30,957 nt of DNA, taken from the NCBI GenBank assembly GCA_000226015.1, contig JH152763.1:285034-315990 (forward strand), given 5' to 3'. The notes beneath the pieces were generated by a model. That model was not told the origin of the DNA, ran no database searches, and saw only the letters and a list, made by a program, of their open reading frames with translations. Below, piece by piece: positions 10,801 through 19,600 of this stretch. The translations under genes were made by a program, and so were the position numbers. The stretch's first letter is position 1; each line of letters starts with the position of its first letter. Origin of the DNA: Mnemiopsis leidyi. Taxonomy: Eukaryota; Ctenophora; Tentaculata; Lobata; Bolinopsidae.

Positions 10801-12092
10801 TTTTCATACAGTATGCAGCTCTGTGCCACATCTTACATTAATTGCACAGTATGTGTACACAGTACACTCTCTACTTGCAGTGAAGTACTATGCATGTTCG
10901 TTAGCTCTCTCTCTTCTTAGCCAGGGCATTACAGAATAAGTCTATGGATTATAATGCCAAATTGTGTCATGCCTTCAGAAGTCAGACAAAAAGCAGAGGA
11001 AAAAATAGAAAGTAAGACTATACATGTCGACACAGTGAATAAAAGAGTTCAATGAAACAGTGGAAGGTAGCATGGGCATTGGACAATTAACTATTTTTCT
11101 ACCAAAGACATTGTTGGGAAGTGATTTTTAAAACCATCATAAAATAATAATCTGTTTATGAACACTTAATCATTTAAGATAGCTGGGCTTATTTTATAAT
11201 AAGATAGAATCGAAAATAAATGCATGATAGCATTCAAGAGCAGCACGCATTCTTGTGAGGTTCTTCTTATTTGCTCCTGAGCTGTTATTCACCTTTCAAT
11301 CAATCTTTTATAAATAACGACTGAATCTAGCCTTTTAACTGCTGGCAGTGCACGCACCAATTTATAAGTTAAATTTATTAGTTATAAAAGTTATAAAAGT
11401 TATGAAAGGCTTTTTATAAAATTTATAAAAGGCCTTTTTATTTAAAAAAGTAAAATAGGAAAAATATCCCCTATGTAGTCACTAGATAATTTTTGGTCGT
11501 GCCCTAATTTTGGCTGCCCAATTTTTAGCTGATACAGTAGGTGCTGATAGAAGTTGCTTAAAATTTTACACTTTCAAATGGAAATATTTTCTCCACAGCT
11601 GGATTTTATCCTTCTTACACTTTCAAATGGAAATATTTTCTCCACAGCTGGATTTATCCTTCTGGTGCGACTACTATGGAACTGGAACGATGCACCGCTG
11701 CTCCGGCTGGGAATCTTTCGTCTTCTTTGTGCACCACAGATTTAAGTTTGCTTTTCCGGCCAGGCTTGTTGAGCCTCCCTTACCCGAACTAAACTTCATT
11801 AACAGGTAAGATTATACCAAGTATATGTCATTCGACTGGTATGAAAATTCGCTCACCTTCTGTTTTAAGATAATTATAGGTAAATGCTGAATACTTCTAA
11901 GGCATTTCATTAACTAATCCAGCAGTAGATATTTAATTATATTAATTTTTATTGCCCATGTGCATGATGGGTTACTTGATATAGCACCCCTAAACAAACA
12001 GGTCTTGGACAGTGCCTCGAGAAGGGATAGAAATCCAGAAAATTCACTATCCTAACGACTGGTGGAAGGTGGCTAAACCGAGAGGCTGTTAG
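7877..12092 (+). CDS. LicD/fukutin-like type II membrane protein, copy 1 (6 exons, 244 aa)
   Basis: Exons 7877-8022, 8909-9021, 9160-9246, 9443-9582, 11648-11805 and 12002-12092 join in frame (735 nt) with GT-AG introns. The start ATG gives the same N-terminus as copy 2. Residues 1-29 are a basic cytosolic tail, and about 31-48 form a membrane anchor (KVLFILAFCFGTFCWV), so a type II Golgi/ER protein is likely. Exon 3 carries the LicD signature LGFGSLWGALRTGD followed by PWDIDID, with aspartates 110, 112 and 114 as the expected metal-binding acidic residues. The end (VPREGIEIQKIHYPNDWWK) resembles the LicD family C-terminus. Animal relatives (FKTN, FKRP) transfer ribitol-phosphate to glycans. 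At 244 aa this is about half their length, so the substrate is unknown. Intron 4 holds a transposon, and the exon 5 splice acceptor is duplicated. Confidence 0.85.
8217..8258. repeat. 18-bp tandem duplication in LicD copy 1 intron 1
   Basis: AAGTGAAACACGAAAATC occurs twice head to tail within the first intron. It is simple repetition with no splice-site consequence that I can see. Confidence 0.6.
10092..10099. repeat. Probable left target-site duplication
   Basis: GATTGGGG lies directly left of the inverted-repeat element, and GATTGAGG (10775-10782) lies directly right: 8 bp with one difference. Confidence 0.45.
10100..10774. mobile_element. Inverted-repeat DNA transposon in intron 4 of LicD copy 1
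   Basis: The left end reads GGCTGCCGGACAGTTGCGCC and the right end is the reverse complement of GGCCTGCCGACAGTTGCGCC. Inner copies of GACAGTTGCGCCCAG lie at about 10201 and 10229 (plus orientation) and, inverted, at about 10659-10676, so the ends are multi-copy. A 66-codon open stretch (10289-10487) runs into the N gap; it is lysine-rich with several glycines and cysteines and may be an internal fragment of the element's own protein, but I do not recognise it. After the gap are degenerate ~45-bp units containing 'TGACC..CACAAG'. An 8-bp imperfect direct repeat flanks the element. The superfamily is uncertain. Confidence 0.7.
10489..10498. other. Assembly gap (10 N)
   Basis: Ten undetermined bases sit inside the intron 4 transposon. 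The true gap length is unknown, so the element could be longer and its internal frame may continue across the gap. Confidence 0.99.
11568..11664 (+). repeat. 48/49-bp tandem duplication copying a 3' splice site
   Basis: The unit begins ACACTTTCAAATGGAAATAT and includes the splice acceptor (ctccacag) and the first ~17 bases of exon 5. Copy A is 11568-11616 and copy B is 11617-11664. They differ by a single T in a T run after the acceptor. Copy B leads into the full exon in frame. Use of the copy A acceptor would add 49 nt and shift the frame. Confidence 0.85.
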
Positions 12093-13072
12093 TTTTATCA
12101 AATGTAGCTTATATATTTTGTGTAGTGACACGTAGAAATGAAACCACGTATTCCAGGGAGATCTTTAGAAGGTCTACTAGTTTTGGCCGTTTAAAGCCTA
12201 TTTGTATAATAGAAGTGTTTTGATACTTTTAACACTGCTATCATCCAAATAATTTGAAGTGACACTCCTGTGCAATGACTTCAAAGTTCAACGGCCAAAA
12301 CTAGTTGAGCCTACAGTAGACCACCCTAGAAGACACCGTTTCATTTTAGCATGATACTACACTTCATCTTCATCCTATCCTGTTTTATTCCTATCCGAGG
12401 CGATTGCTGGCTATAAACCAACAGTACTGGCATGCCATTTTTCTTCTCAAAGTCATCGAAAGCTTTCACAATAAGTTTATATGTTTAGCATTTTATCGCC
12501 TGTGAAATTGTATTCTAAGTATGTTTGTACAGTTTTTAATGGGGGTTCTTACCTTTTCTACATTAATCTTTAACATTATTTGTTGTTTTATCCTCAATTT
12601 TTGTTCTTTGAAGTGCAATTCGACATCACTTTTTGATGCAATGATGTCGAATTGTTGCGTGCGATACAGTGATGTTTCCACCAAATCATTGTTTCTGTTT
12701 TTATATGATTCTTTGGCTGCCTGATAATATTATTTGATGTACTTGGATGTACCTTAATTATTGCTTGATCTGTTGTCTTAATTTATGAGCTATTTATGTG
12801 TTATGTTATTAAACAATGTCATGATAAACTAATTATTTTTTCTAGAGGTATGATATTTATTTAAAATTTTTCATACTAAATATATTCGATATTCAACTGA
12901 CACCAAGCCGAGTTCGTGTCGACAAAATAAGTAACTAAACTTCAAATAGCAGTAGGTATTAATTGTAAAATCTATCTTTCTTCTCCTCCGCGGTTTTCAT
13001 CTTTTTTGGTCTCTTCAGTCCTTATTAGATTCTTTTTAGCACTCTTACGTTGATACAACTTACTAGGTCATA
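12093..13072. other. Intergenic spacer between the two LicD genes
   Basis: This is AT-rich DNA with no recognised gene. It contains the small inverted-repeat element at 12171-12322. Short open frames at 12493-12724 on both strands show no family pattern. The promoter of LicD copy 2 must lie here or just upstream, but no clear TATA element or other motif stands out. Confidence 0.45.
12171..12322. mobile_element. Small inverted-repeat element (MITE-like, ~150 bp)
   Basis: The left end is GGTCTACTAGTTTTGGCCGTT. The right end, reverse-complemented, reads GGTCTACTGTAGGCTCAACT and then AGTTTTGGCCGTT, so the arms match apart from an insertion of about 12 bases in the right arm. The interior is AT-rich and non-coding. 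No clean target duplication was found. Confidence 0.6.
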
Positions 13073-14958
13073 ATGAACATCCTATATCCTCGTGACATAT
13101 CCTGCACAAACTTCAAGGCAAAGAACCGATTGTACTGGCGAATACTAACTGACAGAATTTGGAAAGTTCTTTTCTTAATCGCCTTGGGGTTTAGTTTCAA
13201 TTGCTGGATACAGCTCAGGTACGTATGAAAGGGATTTTTTAAAAAGAGGTACTGGGTATACGTGAAAAGTTTTCACTGAAAACCTCACTTGAGGATAACA
13301 CCGAAAAGATTTTATATGAGAGGGATGGCAATCGTTTACAATTTTAGTATTGATGGTGATATGTTTAGCAATTAACAGCCGGTTTAGCACTGCAATTATT
13401 GCTCTTCAGAATTTTTCATTCTTATATTTTTCAGAATCTTATTTAGGGTTTGGAATTATCAATTCATATTATTTCTCTTGCTGACATCTGATTCCGAACC
13501 CAAATCCGATGTCCCTATGATAGCGGCTCCGACGTGTCTGCACTTTACTTGTTTCAAAATGTTTCATAGAAAAATAAATATAAAGATAAGAGAAATATGT
13601 AAAGTACCTTGTTTCACTATCAGATGGAAGGGCTGGTACGGTACTCAGCTCGAGCCTAGGTGCCAGGTGCCTGATGAAGAGTTAGAAGACATGAGGATGA
13701 TTGGACGGCAGACGCAGGATATACTAGACAAGCATAGTAAGCACTTACCATACCCAAGTTATTTGATCGATGAAAAATCACAATATCTGATTACACAATT
13801 TCAGTGCTTTGTTCAGGGATTGTTCTGTCTCTTATTTGTTTAACGTTCATTTCGACGCTTGATGCCTTAATCCATAATCAATTCTACTTTTTAAACGAAA
13901 TATATGTATTAAGGTTTCTTACAATTTCAGATATGACATACGCACTAGGGTTTGGATCACTATGGGGTGCGCTGAGAATAGGAGATATCTTACCCTGGGA
14001 TATAGATATAGATCTTCGTGAGTTATCGTTATCTGTTTAGCGCTAATTCTTTATCTTTGTCTATCTGTTTATTGCCAACGAATTGAAAATGAACAAATCA
14101 TCCGAGACTTATTCTCCAGTTGTGGTAGTAGACAGAAACTCTGATATCTATGGAACGATAAATATGTTAATAGAAGACATGAGAGCACAGGGTATGGATG
14201 TTTATTTCAGAGATTGGGTTGGTATAATACAAGGTTACTCGCCTATCTACAAAACACAGGTACTACCAACACGAACTTTCTTCTTCGTTATTCTTCCTTA
14301 CCTATAATTCTTCCTTCAAATAATGTCCAACTGTCAACTTTTCTTTCACTTTATAATGTCCAACTTTTACGTTTCCTCGTCAATTTGAGTTACAGAGTCA
14401 CAGCTAAGACCTCTGGTCCTTTTAACCTCTGCTCCTACTCGGTACTCCCCTATTAACTTAAAAGTAATTGTAACCCTATTATAACTAATATCTAAAGAAT
14501 ACCCCTTCATACCCCTGACGTCCCCATCTCAGCTGGACCTATCATTCTGGTGTGACTACTGGGGTACTGGTACTCTGCACAGATGTTCCGGCTGGGAACA
14601 GTACTTTTTCTTTGTCAAGTACAGGTTCCAGTTCGCCTTCCCTGCCAGACTGATGGTGCCCCCTCTTCCTCATGTGAACTTTATAAATAGGTGGGCAAGA
14701 ATAGAGTTTTGAAAGTAAGCACTTACCTTAGTAAGTTGCATATTCCTTTTTAAGGAATATGCAACTAAAAGGAAAATGTTGAATTTTCAACTTTCTAAAA
14801 ACTCAGCATTATAGTTAAACAATATTAGGCCCCTGTAATAATAATAGTAATACGATCAAAACTGCAGGTCTTTTCCGGTGCCTCGAGAAGGGATAGAAAT
14901 CCAGAAAATTCACTATCCTAACGACTGGTGGAAGGTGGCTAAACCGAGAGGCTGTTAG
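13073..14958 (+). CDS. LicD/fukutin-like type II membrane protein, copy 2 (6 exons, 244 aa)
   Basis: Exons 13073-13218, 13624-13736, 13931-14017, 14120-14259, 14533-14690 and 14868-14958 match copy 1 in exon length and intron phase exactly. The protein starts MNILYPRDIS, has the anchor KVLFLIALGFSFNCWI, and keeps LGFGSLWGALRIGD and PWDIDID with all three acidic residues, so it looks functional. Copy 1 and copy 2 differ at roughly a quarter of nucleotides in exons 2-5, but the last 81 bases of coding sequence including TAG are identical, which suggests gene conversion. Introns here are short (114-405 bp). The two genes are head to tail about 1 kb apart, consistent with a tandem duplication. 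Role as for copy 1: a putative phospho-sugar or nucleotidyl-type transferase of the secretory pathway; the substrate is not known. Confidence 0.87.
14734..14766. other. Perfect hairpin, 15-bp stem, in last intron of LicD copy 2
   Basis: AGTTGCATATTCCTT is followed by a 3-base loop and its exact reverse complement AAGGAATATGCAACT. It begins 43 bases after the exon 5 donor. Another short dyad (GTTGAATTTTCAAC) follows. It could be a mini-foldback remnant or an intronic RNA hairpin; nothing identifies it as a microRNA. Confidence 0.6.
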
Positions 14959-16606
14959 AGTTGAATTATATCTTTTTTGTTGACTATTATAACAACGAAC
15001 TTGTTGTTTAGATTTCACTTGGTTTTTATAAAATGGCAGGACCTTGCAAACAAACATAGGGTTGAAATATTTTACTGAATATACATTTCATCATATCTTG
15101 AACTACATTCAACATTTTGATTTTTTGAAATTCATTATAGGCTCTTTATAAGGTTGTTGTAATTAAGTTATTGCCAACTTTTTGTCTCATTATGTTGTAG
15201 GAAAATGCTCTATTTTATTAAATTATTACAAAATGTCTTATCAGCTTTCTTTTGCATATTGATTATTGTATGTACATAGATTTTCTGACTACAACTGCAA
15301 TCTGCATTTTGGGTATTGCAGCTTTAAGGTAATAGTAAATGATATAAATTCGCGTCCCAACTTGTTAATTTGACATTTCAGAGTTTTCTATACGCCCAAA
15401 TAAAATATTGGTTTAATTTGTTGTTAATTAGAGGAATGCAACACAGTGATACATTTTTGTAACTGTTTACCTAGCAAACTACTAGCAAACTGTTTAATAA
15501 AGATTTTTTTGTATTGTCAGGGTTACACCCTACTGTAGGTTTATTCGAATTAGATATTAGAATAATTGCTAGAAGGTTAACTTTTAGGTGGGAATATTTA
15601 TACGGGTTTTGGAAAATGACTTTGATAAAGTCGGTAATAGCCACAATCATGGCCATTTTTTAATAATAGTATTTATACTTGAGTAGAAAAGTAGGTTATC
15701 GATTTTTGATTATATGTCGAAAATTATTTTTGTTATTTACCTCAATTTTCGATATTTACCCCAATCGTATTATAAGACGATTTAGAAAACTGTATATGCC
15801 ATTCATTTTTGATGATAAAGCTGCTATCACTTTATTACAAGCATATTCACTTACACGTAAGTCAGACATGGAAATCTTATATCTCTTTGTAACTGATCAA
15901 TGTGATATTATGGTGAAAATTAAGAGATTTTGACTCAGTGTTGTGGAATTTAACAAATTTTACCGTCAATATAGAAACGTGTTTTTGGTGAGGGGTCACA
16001 ATGTTGACCAATGAGAAGCTAGAAAACAGTGCTTCCAAACATCTGATTGGTTAAAAATACCGTTCTCTATGGGTTGGTAATAACTAATAACTTAATAAGG
16101 AAGGCTTACTTAAAACGCCAGTCGGTAGGACGTGTCTTGAATTTGATTCAATAAGTAAGAGCATTTCTCGCTATTGACTGCCATCCTGGCTCCTCACTGG
16201 TTTATCGCTGGCAGAAGTCAAAACCTTTCACGAGTAGTTTGGTTGGAATAATTGGTTGGGGACTTTCATTTTGGGACTATCATTTTCTTCTTTTGTCAAA
16301 TGCTGTATCATTGTTGTTAATTTCCTAATAACCTAAAATTCAGAAGGACTCACTTCATTGTGTTTTCTTTTTTATATGCAGTTTAGGCGCTCCATTTACA
16401 ATCCTTCAATTACACGTTTCAAAACATAATGATCCATAAGCGCTGTTTTGTCACTATATTATGATATTGAATATTGATGGATATCAGAATTATTAGGGAG
16501 AAGTCGGAAATTTTTATTCTCTCGTCATGTGACAGCGATTGCCAAGTGAACTTGAAATGTGTACATCCTTCCCCTCTTTACAAACACGTATTACTAGCTC
16601 GGCTGA
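14959..16606. other. Intergenic region upstream of the CIB gene
   Basis: No supported gene. A frame at 15679-15933 is open for 84 codons but has no family pattern. CCAAT or its inverse ATTGG occurs near 16008 and 16048, which would suit a distal promoter of the CIB gene, though such short motifs are common by chance. No TATA element is placed well relative to the CIB start. Confidence 0.4.
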
Positions 16607-19600
16607 ATGGGCCAGGGAACGTCTGCGTATGACCAATCAGAACTTGCGGAATTTCAAGATCTGACCTACTTCACTAAACGTGAAGTTTTGCAGTGAGTAA
16701 ATTCAGTTAAACTTTAGTATATATGCAGTTTACATGTTCAGTATATACAGTAGAATTTTAGATGCAACATTTTCAATGTTCCTGCTCTTGCACTCTTTCA
16801 GCTTCAATCAACATCCAAATATTCACTGTAATTTTCATTTATCGAGCTCAAGAATTATCATGATTTATATTGGCCGTTATTACCGATGATAATTTACGAT
16901 GATCTATGATTGCAAAGCATTATCTAGACCTACTGTTTCAGTGTACACAAAAGGTTTGCTGAGCTAGCTCCAGAGAAGGTAAAACAGCATGGTAGAAATC
17001 CTACTTTGACTAAAGAAGAGATCCTGTTACTTCCTGAATTAGCGGTAAATCTTAGTTTTTCAGTAATCATCAATAAGTTTATCTTGATATCAAAATGATT
17101 ATTCGATAATCAAGACTCAAGAACACAGTAAAAGATTTCAATAATTTTAGATAATAAATGTTTTTGTTTTCATAGTATTGTATTATCTGAGTCAAATATT
17201 GGGCCAGTAAAGCAGTTCCAATTTCATGATTTACAAAAAACTAGTTTGTATCTCTCGCCACCAAGTCAATGTTCTCCCGTCACTGAAAAGCTAAAACACA
17301 CTTTTCTGTGAAAGTTTCTGTGTCTCTCTCTTAGCTCCGGCTTTCTCAATACAAGTATAAGTGGATATATTGCGCCATGGAAGAGCGGTAAAATGAAACC
17401 TGAAACTCCGATTACGTTTCCCTGGCGAATGAGTGACGGCTCCTTGGAAACATCCTGATTAGCAATTCCCTTGTAACAATTCCAAGTACGACATCACTAG
17501 TAGAGTGAGTAATGCCATGTGACAGATAAAGAACAGCAGTGATGTGTCATGTGATCAGGATTGTGGTAGAGGCGTGATGTGAAGGACTATTGCTGGAGGA
17601 CTGTTCTTCAAGCCTCGTCTAAAGCAAACCACCTGGTTTACCATGCAAACCAGAACAAGAAGGGGTGGCAGGATGAATTGGATGAGCCATATTAAGGATC
17701 CCAGTAAAGTGGACACATGTGGATACTTGATTATCACATCGACTGTGGTCGGGATTCCTATCTGGTGGCGTACAAATTAGTGCGGCACCTGTTATCAGGC
17801 CAGGAATGTTGAAAAGTAAAGTCAGCTGAACAAACAAAATAATTGCATGAGTAGCAACTAGCAGCTCAGTAGCTTAGATATAGAGATACCACTAGTTGAT
17901 ACAACCTACCTAGGTAAAACGCAAATTTTATATCTTTTTAGGACACAATCTTTTGGGTTCCCGTCGTCCTGCCCCAGAACATCGTGCCCCACGACATTTG
18001 TTCCCACAGATTTGCCCCAGCGACCCTAACCCAAACGAATTTGTCTGTTGTGGAGCAGGACGTCAATGGGGCAAAATCTCTGGGTTACAACGTTTTGGGG
18101 CAAGATGTTCTCGGGCAGAACGTTGGCCACCATTCTTTTGGAATGATGCTTCAAGCACTCAGAAGAGTAACCAGATTTAATTCTGCTGGCAATAAGCATA
18201 TTTTAGTTGAAATCATGAACCATCATAATACAGTACCGAGATAATTGCAAGTATTTATAAGGTATTTTCTAGCTCAATATAATCGTTTAATTCTCTAGGC
18301 AAATCCGTTTAAAGAGCGAATATTGGAGGTGTTTTCTGACGCTGGAGATGGCAACATGAACTTCGAACAGTTCTTGGATATGATGAGTCAACTCAGTAGC
18401 AAGGTATGTAGATTTCACCCTTGTCCTACACTGTTTTTAGTTTTCTTATTCTTTAAACTTAAAAGTCACTTAGTAACACAAGGATGTTAGTACAGATACT
18501 CTGTATATGTTTTAATGCTATTGTTGTGTTATTAAAGCTAGGAACCGACCGGTCCAGGATTTTGACTGCAGGATCGCATTAAGCCGGATATCCGGTCAGT
18601 TCTTAGTGGAAGCATAAGCAGCAGTACATTATGGGACCAGACAATGTAAGATAACGAAGATGATATGGAAGTAGAGTTAACTGTATTAAGAGTTGTAGCT
18701 CTTCTAGTGACAAGTTAAACGGTGGTCTGAGTGCGCATATCTATCCGAATTGATCACCTTCTTTAGTCTTTAGTCTTTACTGGACTGACCTTATCACATC
18801 TATTACCTTTCTGTACATGAATTGTAGAAATAAGTTAAAACTACCTAAAAAGTTCAAGTATATTGCTCGATATCGTGTATGAACAATGGAGCCTGTGGTA
18901 TTCTATTATCGTGCGATAGCGCTTAAACTAGTGATTCAACTATCCACGTGGCCGTTGAAGGTTGGTGTTAGCTGTGCTATATATTTATAGCTACGAGTGC
19001 GATAATAACTGTAGAATTAAGTGTGTTAGCTCTCTATTCTATTAAGGTCGTGTGTTGAAGTCTACATGTGGTCCTTTGTTTTAGCTCTTCTCAACTTAGT
19101 AATGGTACCGATATCCAAACAGAAGAATACCATACTTGGCTAGATAATATACTTTCCCAGATACATTATACATACAAGTTTCATTATCCATTATCATTAA
19201 ATTTGTTATGTGTATGGATAACATTATCAGGAAACTATATTATCTGCTTTTAAGTGATTAATAAGAAATAATTTGGAATGCTAACATTGCACATTTTCAG
19301 GCTCCTCTAGAAACTAAGATAGATTTCGCCTTCAAGATATACGGTATGTTCTAGCTATTTGTTATACAGTACATACTGTACATTGTATAATGTATTATTT
19401 ACAGTACATTCCTACATTGTTCTGCTGTGCGCCGGAAGTATTATAGATACAGATACAAAACTAGATACTGTAACTGATGTGTTTACACGTGCTATTACAA
19501 ATGTTTACACAACACTCCACACAAAACATTCCTCATCTCCCACTTCGTCTAGACTTCAACACAAAACATTCCTCATCTCCCACTTCGTCTAGACTTCAAC

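Noticed and set aside
15679-15933. 84-codon open frame upstream of CIB
   Set aside because: AT-rich, low complexity in composition, no family pattern and no transcript signals.
17953-18244. Overlapping 75- and 86-codon frames before CIB exon 3
   Set aside because: They lie across the foldback repeat in intron 2, and exon 3 of CIB starts later, at 18299, with a clean acceptor.
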